Assembly: GCA_016711345.1 (NCBI GenBank)
Contig: JADJTD010000005.1
Span: forward strand, 1 to 48,177
Direction of reading: 5' to 3'
Source: Chloracidobacterium sp.
Lineage (GTDB): Bacteria; Acidobacteriota; Blastocatellia; Pyrinomonadales; Pyrinomonadaceae
DNA length: 48,177 nucleotides
Shown here: positions 12,309 to 21,149 of the stretch, one piece after another
Layout of the letters: every line of letters begins with the position of its first letter
Position numbering within the stretch: the stretch's first letter is position 1
Position numbers and translations under genes: made by a program
The notes under the pieces: model-generated
Databases searched by the model: none
What the model was told of the DNA's origin: nothing
What the model saw: only the letters and a program-made list of their open reading frames with translations

Positions 12309-12479
12309 ATGGCAAACACACCTGTCACCAGCATCCGGCTACCTGACGACGTTCGCGAGTGGGCTGATAGAAAAGCCGCTGATCAGGATCGAAGCCGCGC
12401 CTATGTCATCGTCCAAGTTCTTAGGAACGTGATGAGTGGCGAAAATGAATCGCCCGCAAAAGAACGCAAGCGCCGGTAG
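12309..12479 (+). CDS. Ribbon-helix-helix DNA-binding protein, 56 aa
   Basis: The strand TPVTSIRLPDDV followed by helices REWADRKAADQD and SRAYVIVQVLRNVM is a classic RHH (CopG/Arc) fold; the tail is basic (AKERKRR). It should act as a dimer binding palindromes, and two matching 19-bp sites lie immediately upstream. An in-frame upstream ATG at 12294 lies within the operator and is rejected. RHH proteins are often antitoxins or autorepressors; here the partner is a membrane peptide read in the opposite direction. Confidence 0.75.
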   Translation: MANTPVTSIRLPDDVREWADRKAADQDRSRAYVIVQVLRNVMSGENESPAKERKRR

Positions 12480-12775
12480 TAACTAGTATCTTGCGGTGTC
12501 GCGCAAATCAGTTTATCGGCAACCTATCCCCGTATTGCGTCCGGCCTAGAGCGGTATTTCGTACCTGTGCTCGGCACGGAGTCCAACCCGTTTTCATAAC
12601 GGGTGCTGCCGCTTACGTAAATTCCAATACCCCAGCCGTTTTAGCGCCCCGGACAGTCGCATCGACAACGCGTGGATCTGACCACGCTGACGCTCTGCAC
12701 TGCCAATCTCATTCAACCCTAGCGGCTGGGGTTTCCCTTTAGCGCATCCGTCACCCCCGAACGGAGGAACACTCC
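12480..12775 (+). ncRNA. Structured non-coding stretch before the late genes
   Basis: No gene. Two folded domains can be drawn. Domain A (12551-12612): GCGGTA closes with TGCCGC around hairpins GTGC-TCG-GCAC and ACCCGT-TTTCATA-ACGGGT. Domain B (12629-12732): a 12-bp stem ACCCCAGCCGTT / AGCGGCTGGGGT encloses GCGTGG-ATCTGA-CCACGC. It could be a late-operon leader, an antitermination site, a small RNA or a large terminator. It is not a tRNA, since no T-arm is present. GGAGG for the next gene lies near 12764. Confidence 0.4.
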
Positions 12776-13780
12776 ATGCACCCTATGACAGATATCGCCA
12801 CAGTGCGCCGGATCGCGCTCTACGTGGCCATTCCGGCTCTGTGTGTTGCCGTGGCTATGACATTCCAGTTTGGCCGCTCTATGAGCTTCTTGCACGCGGT
12901 CTGCCTTGGTCTGTTGACCATCGCCGGAAGCATCATTTGGCCCTACATCAAGCACATCGCCACGGACAAGACCGCCGCCAACTCCTTCCGCGTTGTGGGC
13001 GTGGTGTTTCTGAGCGTCGAAATGTTCTCTCACCTTGGCTACACGGTCGGCACGCGCGTCATTGAGAGCGAAAGCACTCAGGTCACGAATGCCGTTTACC
13101 AGAACAACCAAGAATCTGTGAAGGACAACGCGGCCAACCTTCAGTTGTGGACCAAGCAACTTAAGGATCTGACGGAACAGAACGCATGGGCGGCAAGCGT
13201 CAAGGCCGATGCGCTGCGCACGCAGCTTGAAACTGCTAGCAAGGCAATCGACAACGAAACAAAGCGCGGCGGCTGCAAGTCGAAGTGCGAGGCCAAGATG
13301 CGTGAGAGGGACGCCATTGCGGAGCGCATCGGCAAGGTTGAGCAGGTGGAAGACCTCACCAAGCGCATCGACGCGGCCAAGCGTCTTGCAGACGATAGCC
13401 GGCAGAAGGCCAACGCCACGGAATACAAGACCTCCGCCGTGGTGGCGCAGACGGGCTTTGTTGCTCAGCTTGCAACGCAGAGCCTTGACCCGGACAAGGC
13501 CTCGATGACCTGGACGACTATTGGGATTGGGTTCATCGTGTCTCTGGTGAGCACGTTCCTTGCCCCCGTCATGTTGACCATCGCTCTTGGGCCCATGAAG
13601 CCGTCCGAGTTTGCGGGGCGCTTGGCTAAAACTGTAGACGACCGTGAGTCTCCAAAGCGCGATGCCAAGGGGAACACCGTCTTCAACATCGCCAATCTTG
13701 ACGACAAGGCCAAGAAGGCGCTGAGCGATTACGTGGCCTGCCTGCAGCAGAACCGTCAGCTTTATGGGGCGGCTGCATGA
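12776..13780 (+). CDS. Multi-pass membrane protein with coiled coil, 334 aa
   Basis: Hydrophobic segments lie at about residues 13-31, 36-55, 68-88 and 246-272. Between the third and fourth is a long charged coiled coil (about 95-230) containing CKSKCEAK. The C-terminal 60 residues are soluble. Ends in GAAA with an ATGA overlap. It opens the late transcription unit. Role unknown: an inner-membrane channel, tail-tip protein or host-membrane factor are possible. Confidence 0.6.
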   Translation: MHPMTDIATVRRIALYVAIPALCVAVAMTFQFGRSMSFLHAVCLGLLTIAGSIIWPYIKHIATDKTAANSFRVVGVVFLSVEMFSHLGYTVGTRVIESESTQVTNAVYQNNQESVKDNAANLQLWTKQLKDLTEQNAWAASVKADALRTQLETASKAIDNETKRGGCKSKCEAKMRERDAIAERIGKVEQVEDLTKRIDAAKRLADDSRQKANATEYKTSAVVAQTGFVAQLATQSLDPDKASMTWTTIGIGFIVSLVSTFLAPVMLTIALGPMKPSEFAGRLAKTVDDRESPKRDAKGNTVFNIANLDDKAKKALSDYVACLQQNRQLYGAAA

Positions 13781-13875
13781 TTGCTGGGCTTGCCAAGTTC
13801 TTCGGCGTCAACATCCCCATCGGCGGCGGCGGTTTAGAGATCGCCGTTGCTGGATATTTGCTCAAAGGTGTCTGA
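13777..13875 (+). CDS. 32-aa hydrophobic peptide
   Basis: Below usual cut-offs. Starts in an ATGA overlap and ends 3 bases before the next ATG. Gly-rich and hydrophobic (IPIGGGGLEIAVAGYLLKGV). Packing within the operon supports it; function unknown. Confidence 0.5.
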   Translation: MIAGLAKFFGVNIPIGGGGLEIAVAGYLLKGV

Positions 13876-13878
13876 CAT

Positions 13879-14289
13879 ATGGCGCTGAAATACTCCGTCA
13901 CCGTCCGCAATGCCCGCTTGGATGCCATCGAAACCACCATCGGCACCAGCGCCATCCTCAAAATCAGGACCGGCGCGCCGCCGGCCAATTGTGCTGCAGC
14001 AGATTCCGGCACCGTGCTCTCGACCGTCAACCTGCCGTCCGACTGGATGGCGGCGGCTGCCAGTGGTGAAAAGCTGAAAAGCGGAACATGGGAAGATACA
14101 TCGGCTGACGCGACAGGCACGGCGGAGCATTTCAGGATCTATGACAGCGGCGGATCGACCTGCCACATCCAGGGCACCGTCACGTCCGTGGCGACAGGTA
14201 CGGGCGACATGCTGGTTGACAATGACGCCTTCGCGGCGGGCCAGAACTTCACCGTGTCGAGCTTCAAGATTACGAGCGCGAACGCCTGA
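13879..14289 (+). CDS. Virion-associated protein, 136 aa
   Basis: ATTRTGAPP-type start (AILKIRTGAPPANCAAADSG), then TVNLPSDWM and GTWEDTSADATGTAEHFRIY, a beta-rich protein seen next to fibre genes in many siphoviruses and podoviruses of alphaproteobacteria. Probably a fibre or baseplate-associated structural protein. Its stop overlaps the start of the fibre gene. Confidence 0.6.
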   Translation: MALKYSVTVRNARLDAIETTIGTSAILKIRTGAPPANCAAADSGTVLSTVNLPSDWMAAAASGEKLKSGTWEDTSADATGTAEHFRIYDSGGSTCHIQGTVTSVATGTGDMLVDNDAFAAGQNFTVSSFKITSANA

Positions 14290-15713
14290 TGCCGGTTCCG
14301 AAGAACCTCGTCTGGGAGCAATCTTCAAGCACCGGGACCGGCAACAAGACGCTTGTCCGGTACGGCGGTTTTGCCCGTGTCTCGGAGGCGTTCGGTACCG
14401 GCGATGCTGGATCGGCCAATCCGGTTCTGTTTTTCGCCAACAAGGACGCCACGTCGGCTGAATGGGAAGTCGTCCAGGGCTATATGTCGGACGCCAACAC
14501 GTTCGTGCCTGTCACGGTTCTCGACAGCTCGAATAGCGGCAGCGCGGTCACCTTCACGACGGGCCTCAAGCACGTCACCAACGACATTCATGCGGCCTAT
14601 CAGGTCTACAACCCAAATTCGACCGTCACCGATGGGCATGCGGTGGTGTTCGACGGCACGACGGGCCGCCAGATCAAATCGGCCGGGGTCTATCCTTATA
14701 ATCCCAATGTCCTCATCAACCCGGACGGGTTCATCAATCAGCGCGTGGCCGGGTCGGGCATTGCTGATGACACCTATCACGTTGACCGCTGGTATGCTCT
14801 GACACAAACGGCGGCTTTGGATGTCTCGCAGTTGAGCAATGTTGCTGACGGCGTGCCGTCCATGATCCGTCTTACGCAGCCAAACGCAACGGCGCAACGC
14901 ATAGGATCGGCACAGATCGTTGAGAGTATCACAAGCCGGAAAATGCGCGGATCTGACGTTTGTTTGTCAGGCAAGGTCGGCATGTCGGCGGCGGCCACGG
15001 TCGCCTATGCCATCCTCGCATGGACAGGAACGGCGGATTCGGTCACGTCAGACGTGGTCAATAGCTGGACCAATGCCACGCTGACGACTGGAAATTTCTT
15101 CAACTCAAGCAATCTTTCGGTCGTTGCAACCGGGACGCTTGCCCTCGCAGCAAATACGGTGACGGACTTCTCGGTAACTGGGTCAGTTCCAAGCGGCTGC
15201 AACAATCTGATTGTTATGATCTGGTCGTCGGCGACGATGGCGCAGACGGCTACGCTCGATTTTCTCGCGAAGCTTGAAAAAGGGTCAGTTGCGACCGCGT
15301 TCGTTACGCCAAATCCTGATGCAGAGCTAAACAGGTGCCTATGGTTTTATCAGGCCATCAAGCCGTCTGGTAATTCGGGTGCCATCATCGGTTACAGGCT
15401 TTCAACGCAGTACATCAACGGAGCTGGGTCATTGCTTGCCCGGACCATGCGGATCACTCCGACAGCGTCGCATTCATCGCCATCCTGGGTTACGGCAGCC
15501 CCAAGCGCAAACAACGAAGTCTGTTTCCGCGTTCCAAGTGGTTCCTATACGACAATATCAGGAGCGCTGACGATAACGCTTTTTCCCGCTTCTGGTCTTC
15601 TCGACAGATGGTTCACGATCCAGGCTGGCACAAGTTTTTCAGGCAGCGCTGGCGATATCGGAAGCATCCAGTTCGGGGCCGGTGTGAGATTTTATTTCGA
15701 CGCGGAGCTTTGA
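14289..15713 (+). CDS. Tail fibre / tailspike protein, 474 aa
   Basis: N-terminal virion-binding region (about 1-130), a linker with NPNVLINPDGFINQR, then a jelly-roll carbohydrate-binding-like domain (about 155-340; VDRWYALTQTAALDVSQLS, AYAILAWTGTADSV) and a C-terminal region with LNRCLWFYQ. The INP-GF-INQR ... VDRW sequence is typical of phage fibres that bind host sugars. Host range determinant by inference. Confidence 0.7.
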   Translation: MPVPKNLVWEQSSSTGTGNKTLVRYGGFARVSEAFGTGDAGSANPVLFFANKDATSAEWEVVQGYMSDANTFVPVTVLDSSNSGSAVTFTTGLKHVTNDIHAAYQVYNPNSTVTDGHAVVFDGTTGRQIKSAGVYPYNPNVLINPDGFINQRVAGSGIADDTYHVDRWYALTQTAALDVSQLSNVADGVPSMIRLTQPNATAQRIGSAQIVESITSRKMRGSDVCLSGKVGMSAAATVAYAILAWTGTADSVTSDVVNSWTNATLTTGNFFNSSNLSVVATGTLALAANTVTDFSVTGSVPSGCNNLIVMIWSSATMAQTATLDFLAKLEKGSVATAFVTPNPDAELNRCLWFYQAIKPSGNSGAIIGYRLSTQYINGAGSLLARTMRITPTASHSSPSWVTAAPSANNEVCFRVPSGSYTTISGALTITLFPASGLLDRWFTIQAGTSFSGSAGDIGSIQFGAGVRFYFDAEL

Positions 15714-15717
15714 AAGC

Positions 15718-16146
15718 ATGATCGAAAGTGCGCGATGGGCTGATGAATCCAGAAGTTTTATCATCGCTGTTTTTGATGGCGTGACGATGCAGGTTCCTGC
15801 CGATAAGAGAAACAAGCACTATCAGACCATTGTTGCGTCAGATGTTGAGATCGCCGCCTTTCTCAACCCGCCGCTGACCGCCAGGGATTACGCGCAGGCC
15901 GTCTCGGACCATATCGAAACGACCGCGCAGAACCGGGGCTACGATAGCCAGGACCGCCTTGCAAGCTATGTCCTCTCCGACGTGCCGGCCTGGAAGGCGG
16001 AAGCGCAAGCCTTCATCACTTGGCGCGATCTGGTCTGGGCGTATGTCTTCATGAGTCAGGCCGCCGTTGCATCAGGGCAGCGCACGCAGCCGGAGATTGA
16101 GGCGTTCAAATCAGAATTGCCTCAGATCCAATGGCCGGAAGGGTAG
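15718..16146 (+). CDS. Tail fibre assembly-type protein, 142 aa
   Basis: Follows the fibre gene by 4 bases. The C-terminal segment EAQAFITWRDLVWAYVFMSQ followed by PEIEAFKSELPQIQWP matches the C-terminus of DUF4376/fibre-assembly proteins (repeated A-W-R-D-x-V-W-x-Y). It probably chaperones fibre trimerisation. Confidence 0.65.
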   Translation: MIESARWADESRSFIIAVFDGVTMQVPADKRNKHYQTIVASDVEIAAFLNPPLTARDYAQAVSDHIETTAQNRGYDSQDRLASYVLSDVPAWKAEAQAFITWRDLVWAYVFMSQAAVASGQRTQPEIEAFKSELPQIQWPEG

Positions 16147-16154
16147 TCTAGCCC

Positions 16155-16712
16155 ATGATCGGCGGGTTCATCGGCGGAATCGGCACTGTCCCCTACATCG
16201 AGAACGGGACGACAGCCTATGTCACCGTCACGGAAGATGCTGATACTCTTACCAGCACCGCAGTCCTTGCCCTCAAGGCAACGCTCGACAGTACAGAAGA
16301 CGCCGATACGCTCACATCGGCTGGCGTTCTCAGGATTGCCGCGACGGCAGACGTTACCGAGGATGCTGACACCCTCACGGCGCTCGGGATTTATCCCCAG
16401 TCCCTGGCCACGCTCGATGTCACGGAAGGGGATGACACTCTCGCGTCATTGGGCCTGCTGCACATCGCCGCCAGCGCCGATCTGGTGGAAGACAGCGATA
16501 CCGCAAGTTCGGATGCTGTCATTTCCATCCTGGCGAGCCTGGACTGCACGGAAGAGGATGACACGCTCACAGCCGTTATCACGCACACGGGCTTCGGCAG
16601 CAGGATCGCAGCGGTAAGACAGTATGGATCGTCTCGCGCCGTGGCCCACAGTGGCGGACGAACAGGGCTCAACGCTTCGGCTCGTGGGGGAACAAGGATT
16701 AGGGCCGCATGA
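16155..16712 (+). CDS. Tandem-repeat virion protein, 185 aa
   Basis: Six repeats of about 22 residues on the theme TEDADTLTSxxVLxIxATLD cover residues 25-150, with a Gly-rich start and basic end (RGGTRIRAA). Such repeats appear in structural proteins of alphaproteobacterial phages, perhaps forming beta-solenoid fibres. Acidic repeats may bind calcium. Confidence 0.6.
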   Translation: MIGGFIGGIGTVPYIENGTTAYVTVTEDADTLTSTAVLALKATLDSTEDADTLTSAGVLRIAATADVTEDADTLTALGIYPQSLATLDVTEGDDTLASLGLLHIAASADLVEDSDTASSDAVISILASLDCTEEDDTLTAVITHTGFGSRIAAVRQYGSSRAVAHSGGRTGLNASARGGTRIRAA

Positions 16713-17044
16713 CACTTGCGCCAGGACCGTATTACCCGGGAACGCCAGTTCGCTTGACGCTGGCTCTATACGATGACGATGGAAACCCCGTCGATCCCGA
16801 CGCGGTGACGTTCAAGCTCATGTCTCCGTGCGGTGTCGTGACCAGTTACGTCTATGGCGTGGATACGCAGGTGCAGAAGGCATCAGCCGGTAACTACTAT
16901 GCCGATGTGACGCCAGATGCGGGGGGACGATGGCCTTTCCGCTGGGAAACAACCGGTGACGGCAAAGCGATCACTAAAGAGGGAGACATCCAGATTCAAT
17001 ATTCGCCATTCGTGGATGGCCAGGACTTACGGGACTACGCATGA
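16709..17044 (+). CDS. Small structural protein, 111 aa
   Basis: Beta-rich, with YYPGTPVRLTLALYDDDGNP and GRWPFRWETTGDGKA, an Ig-like or transthyretin-like plan. ATGA overlaps with both neighbours. Probably a head or fibre decoration protein; no exact family recognised. Confidence 0.55.
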   Translation: MTLAPGPYYPGTPVRLTLALYDDDGNPVDPDAVTFKLMSPCGVVTSYVYGVDTQVQKASAGNYYADVTPDAGGRWPFRWETTGDGKAITKEGDIQIQYSPFVDGQDLRDYA

Positions 17045-17505
17045 GCCTGACACCTAAGCAGGAAGCCTTTGCCCGCGCCTACGTTGAGACCGGCAATGCC
17101 AGCGAGGCTTATAGGCGCTCATACGATGCCGGAAACATGAAAGACAACGTGGTAACGCAGAAGGCCTACGAGTTGCTTAACCACGGTGAGGTTTCGGTTA
17201 TGGTCGAAACACTCAAAGCTAAGGCTCAGAAGAAGCACGATATCACCGTCGAAAAGCTCACTGAGATGGCGCTTGAAGCCTACAAAGAAAGTAAGCGCAT
17301 TTCCAACACGGGGCAAATGCAGACGGCTTCCATGGTCAAAGCTGCTGAGTTCCTAGGGAAGCTGCACGGCCTAGTCATCGAAAAGAGAGAAATCACACAC
17401 AAGGAAAGCGTTGAAGATATCCCAGATGCAGAGCTTGCAAATATCGCCAGCACAGGCCGCAACGGAACTTCTACGCAGACGCCACGCTCGTCGCGGGCTA
17501 ATTGA
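17041..17505 (+). CDS. terS: Terminase small subunit
   Basis: LTPKQEAFARAYVETGNASE then AYRRSYDAGN and DITVEKLTEMALEAYKES follow the Terminase_2 family: N-terminal HTH for pac-site recognition, then a helical oligomerisation core. 154 residues, normal for the family. It overlaps the large subunit by about 95 bases. It selects phage DNA and regulates the motor. Confidence 0.85.
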   Translation: MSLTPKQEAFARAYVETGNASEAYRRSYDAGNMKDNVVTQKAYELLNHGEVSVMVETLKAKAQKKHDITVEKLTEMALEAYKESKRISNTGQMQTASMVKAAEFLGKLHGLVIEKREITHKESVEDIPDAELANIASTGRNGTSTQTPRSSRAN

Positions 17506-18877
17506 CTTCACTTGTTACACTAACCGCAGCTATCAGGCCGCAGCCCATCACAGGCTCATTGCTGAGAAGCTAGAGGCCATCGAGCGCGGTGAGATAGACC
17601 GGCTCATGATCAACATGCCACCGCGGCATGGCAAGTCTGAGCTAGGTTCCCGCCGATTCCCGGCATGGTTCTTGGGGCGCAACCCGTCCGCAACGATCAT
17701 GTCAGCAAGCTACAACCTGGACAAAGCCGAAGAGTTCGGCGGCGAAGTTCGCGATATTGTTAGGTCCCACACGTATCGAAACCTATTCCCTGAAGTCGAG
17801 CTTAAGGAAGACACAAGGGCAAAGGGTTTCTGGCGTACCAGCCATGGGGGGTTCTATATTTCGGCTGGCGTGGGAACGGCGCTCACTGGACGAGGCACGG
17901 TAGGTCCAATCGTGTTGATTGACGACCCGCTGAAAGACAGAGCCGAAGCGGATAGCGAGCGCCATCGCGAGACAGTAAAGCAGTGGTATTCCTCTGTTGT
18001 GCTGTCTCGCTTCCCCAAAGCCGTCATTGTGGTTCAGACCCGATGGCACGAAGACGACCTAACAGGCTGGCTATTGTCAGAGCAGGCCAAGGGCGGGGAT
18101 CAATGGGAGATACTAGAGCTTCCCGCCATTGGAACGGATGGAAAGGCCTTATGGCCTGAGTTCTATCCGCTTGACGTGCTTGAACGTGTGAAGCGTTCCA
18201 CCATCCCGCGCGATTGGTCTGCGCTCTATCAGCAGCGGCCCGCGCCGGATGAAGGCGACTACTTCAAGCGCGACTGGTTCCGCTGGTACGAAGAGAAGCC
18301 CAAGCACTTGCGCATCTATGGGGCATCTGACTACGCGGTCACTGAAGGCGATGGCGACTACACGGTTCATATCGTCGTGGGCGTCGATCCAGACGATAAT
18401 CTTTACGTTCTGGACCTGTGGCGTGGTCAGACCACATCGGACAAGTGGATTTCGTCACTGCTCGATATGGTGAAGCAGTGGAAGCCGCTGATGTGGGTTG
18501 AGGAACAGGGGCAGATCATCAAGTCTATTGGCCCGTTCCTAGAAAAGCGCATGAGAGAAGAGCGGACGTATTGCCGGCGCGAGCAGGTTACGTCTTCAAA
18601 TGACAAGCCGACGCGCTCGCGTTCAATCCAAGCCCGCTCAGCCATGGGCCGCGTGTACCTGCCAAGCAAAGCGTCTTGGGTTGCGGACTTTACATCAGAA
18701 TTGCTGATGTTTCCTGCAGCCAAGCACGACGACCAAGTTGACGCCTTTGGCCTGATTGGCCGGATGCTCGATGAACTGATACCAGCCTCAGTGCCGGCCA
18801 TTAGACACGCCGAAGCCCGCAAGGATTACCGATCAATGAACCGCGACACAGGGGGTGACAGTTGGAAAACGCTTTAA
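17411..18877 (+). CDS. terL: Terminase large subunit
   Basis: Walker A-type MPPRHGKSE at residues 69-77, Walker B VLIDDP at about 168-173, coupling motif VQTRWHEDD, then an RNase H-like nuclease domain starting at IYGASDYAV and ending with KHDDQVDAFGL. About 488 residues, the usual size. It powers packaging and cuts concatemers, probably by headful. TTG at 17411 has AAGGA at good spacing; ATG at 17426 is the alternative start. Confidence 0.9.
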   Translation: MKISQMQSLQISPAQAATELLRRRHARRGLIDFTCYTNRSYQAAAHHRLIAEKLEAIERGEIDRLMINMPPRHGKSELGSRRFPAWFLGRNPSATIMSASYNLDKAEEFGGEVRDIVRSHTYRNLFPEVELKEDTRAKGFWRTSHGGFYISAGVGTALTGRGTVGPIVLIDDPLKDRAEADSERHRETVKQWYSSVVLSRFPKAVIVVQTRWHEDDLTGWLLSEQAKGGDQWEILELPAIGTDGKALWPEFYPLDVLERVKRSTIPRDWSALYQQRPAPDEGDYFKRDWFRWYEEKPKHLRIYGASDYAVTEGDGDYTVHIVVGVDPDDNLYVLDLWRGQTTSDKWISSLLDMVKQWKPLMWVEEQGQIIKSIGPFLEKRMREERTYCRREQVTSSNDKPTRSRSIQARSAMGRVYLPSKASWVADFTSELLMFPAAKHDDQVDAFGLIGRMLDELIPASVPAIRHAEARKDYRSMNRDTGGDSWKTL

Positions 18878-20943
18878 TCCCCTACAGCGATGAATCGGGC
18901 GAGCCGGCTGGACCTGAGCTGCAGTTTGAACCTGATCTCGTCAAATACCGTCGTTGGTTTGACGCCTACGAGACGAACAAGGCGGATGAGATAACAGAGC
19001 AGCAGACGTTTGAGCAGTATTACCATTCCAAGCAGTGGACGGCGAAGGAAGCAGCCAAGCTGCGCAAACGCGGTCAAGCGCCCATCTTTGATAACCGCAT
19101 CTCGCGCAAGATCGATTTTTTGGTTGGCATTGAGCAGCGCATGAGGCGCGACCCGAAAGGCTACCCGCGCGGGCCAAATGACGACAAGGCGGCAGATGTT
19201 GCCACGGCTGCACTGCGTTACGTCTGCGACATCAACCGCTGGGATCAGGTTGGGTCAGACGGAACACATGACGGCATGGTTCCCGGCATTGGGGTTTGCT
19301 ATGTCGGCATTAAGAACGGGCGCAACGGGCCAGACCCCACGATCAAGCACGTTCAGCGGGATCGGTTCTTTTATGACCCCAGATCGGTCAAGGCTGATTT
19401 CTCCGATGCTCGCTACATGGGCGTGCACCTGTGGATGGATATTGACGAGGCGGTTGAACAGCATCCCGACTATGAGGAACAGCTACGCAACGCGATAGAT
19501 CAGAGCAATTCAGCGATTGCGCTGTCCGTCACGGATCAGTTTCACACGCGCGCCTGGGCTGATTTCGAGACTCGCCGCATTCGGCTCGTTGAGTTCTGGG
19601 AGCGCACGTCTCGGGGCTGGCGCTATTGCAAGTTTACTGGCGATCTCGTCCTAGAGGCTGAGATTTCGCCCTTCGTTGATGAAGAGGGAATGCCGGACTG
19701 CCCCTATGTGGCCTGGAGCCCGTACATTGACGACCGGGGTAATCGATACGGCCCCATCCGCGCAATGAAGCCGATGCAGGATGAAGTCAACCACCGCCGC
19801 TCGAAGTTCCTGCACCTTCTCAACTCTAAGCAGATCCACACGCGCAAGGGCGATCTTGACGACATCGATCAGACGCGCTCAGAGCTTGCCAAGGCAGACG
19901 GCATCATAGAGCACAACGGCGAATGGGGTGTTTCAAGCGGCGTGATTGACCGCTCCGAAGACATCAAGGGCCAGGCTGAATTGTTGGCGCAGTCCCAGTC
20001 GAGCCTTGAAAACCTAGGTCCCAATCCGGGTTTGATTGGCAAGGGTGGCGGTGTGGCCGATCAGTCAGGCCGCGCCATCCTTGCACAGCGCGATAGCGGC
20101 ATGACGGAACTCAGCCCCGTGTTCGAGCGAAACCGGGATTGGAAGCTTCGCGTTTACCGCAAGGTGTGGAACCGCATCAAGCAGGCATGGCAGGCCCCAA
20201 AGTTCATCCGCATCACAGACGACAAGGATGCGCCGGCATTCCTCGGAATCAACCAGTACAGCCAAGACCCTATGACCGGCCAGCTTATGGCGGGCAACGT
20301 GATTGCAGACATCGACGTTGATATCATCATGGAAGAGGGCCCCGACGTTATCACTATGAACGAAGAGCTACTTCAGACGCTCTCGCAGATTGGCGCCAAC
20401 CCGGCAGTGCCACCTAAGGTGCTCATTGAACTTTCAAACGCGCCCAACAAGGACAAGTTATTTAAGCTCATTGATGAGGCATCGGCTGGAGACCCGGCAC
20501 TGATCGAAATGCAGAAGCGCATGGCAAAGCTGGAAGAGGCGCTCGCGGCCGCCAACATCGACAAGGCCGTGGCCGAAGTCGAGAACAAGCGCGCGGATAC
20601 GCTATCCAAGCTTGCAGGCGCCTTCACGCCACAGCAGCAACAGACAGACGAGTTTGGCAACCCAATGGGGCCGCCTCCTGCTCAGCCCGACATTGGCATG
20701 GCGTTCTCTGCAATGCAGGCATTCCCGCTTATGTATGGGATGCCGACGCTTGAGCAGCAGGCCATCAGTATGCCGCCCCCGCAACAAGAGCAGCCGGAGC
20801 CGAACGGCCGGCATGGGCAAGAGCCAGACGACATGATGCACGCGCCTGAGCCCGATGACATGATGGGCGGTCAAATGCCGCCTGAAATGATGCCCATGCC
20901 GGGCGGGTTGCCAGTGCGCCAAAATCCGCTGGGTATGCAGTGA
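18862..20943 (+). CDS. Portal protein, P22 type
   Basis: 693 residues with the P22-portal pattern: FEQYYHSKQW, KRGQAPIFDNRISRKIDFLV, then VCDINRWDQVGSDGTHDG and DEVNHRRSKFLHLLNS. The Met/Pro/Gln-rich C-terminus (MPPEMMPMPGG) may be the barrel or a flexible tail. TTG start overlapping the terminase gene, after AGGGGGTGA. It forms the dodecameric DNA channel. Confidence 0.85.
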   Translation: MENALIPYSDESGEPAGPELQFEPDLVKYRRWFDAYETNKADEITEQQTFEQYYHSKQWTAKEAAKLRKRGQAPIFDNRISRKIDFLVGIEQRMRRDPKGYPRGPNDDKAADVATAALRYVCDINRWDQVGSDGTHDGMVPGIGVCYVGIKNGRNGPDPTIKHVQRDRFFYDPRSVKADFSDARYMGVHLWMDIDEAVEQHPDYEEQLRNAIDQSNSAIALSVTDQFHTRAWADFETRRIRLVEFWERTSRGWRYCKFTGDLVLEAEISPFVDEEGMPDCPYVAWSPYIDDRGNRYGPIRAMKPMQDEVNHRRSKFLHLLNSKQIHTRKGDLDDIDQTRSELAKADGIIEHNGEWGVSSGVIDRSEDIKGQAELLAQSQSSLENLGPNPGLIGKGGGVADQSGRAILAQRDSGMTELSPVFERNRDWKLRVYRKVWNRIKQAWQAPKFIRITDDKDAPAFLGINQYSQDPMTGQLMAGNVIADIDVDIIMEEGPDVITMNEELLQTLSQIGANPAVPPKVLIELSNAPNKDKLFKLIDEASAGDPALIEMQKRMAKLEEALAAANIDKAVAEVENKRADTLSKLAGAFTPQQQQTDEFGNPMGPPPAQPDIGMAFSAMQAFPLMYGMPTLEQQAISMPPPQQEQPEPNGRHGQEPDDMMHAPEPDDMMGGQMPPEMMPMPGGLPVRQNPLGMQ

Positions 20944-21149
20944 CAAAATCTCAAGCGATTTACACGCTTTCGCGTCTCCCAGCGGAGCGTCTGGCTGTTC
21001 TGGTCGTTCGCAGCATGCCTTTTGGCGACATCATCTATGATGATACGCGAGAAGTTGTCATGCCTAAGCAAGACACCCCGACATGGCGTGTTGATGCTTA
21101 TGAGATATGCATCGAAGCCACGCGCATTGGAGGCGTCTTACATGGATGA
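20940..21149 (+). CDS. Small protein, 69 aa, GTG start
   Basis: GTG overlaps the portal stop (GTGA). AERLAVLVVRSMPFGDIIYD suggests a compact alpha/beta protein. No family recognised. Overlaps the next gene by 8 bases. Confidence 0.5.
   Translation: MTKSQAIYTLSRLPAERLAVLVVRSMPFGDIIYDDTREVVMPKQDTPTWRVDAYEICIEATRIGGVLHG

Noticed and set aside
12561..12640. Possible tRNA with a UCA or CAU anticodon
   Set aside because: The arm ACCCGT-TTTCATA-ACGGGT looks like an anticodon arm, but there is no T-arm with a TTC-type loop, no D-arm with GG, and no 7-bp acceptor stem.
14325..14897. 190-codon minus frame within the fibre gene
   Set aside because: Shadow of the fibre coding sequence; composition is Arg/His/Asp-rich, and the plus strand has clear fibre motifs.
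17426..17430. ATG 17426 as the only start of the large terminase
   Set aside because: The TTG at 17411 has AAGGA at proper distance while the ATG has none; both are kept as alternatives.
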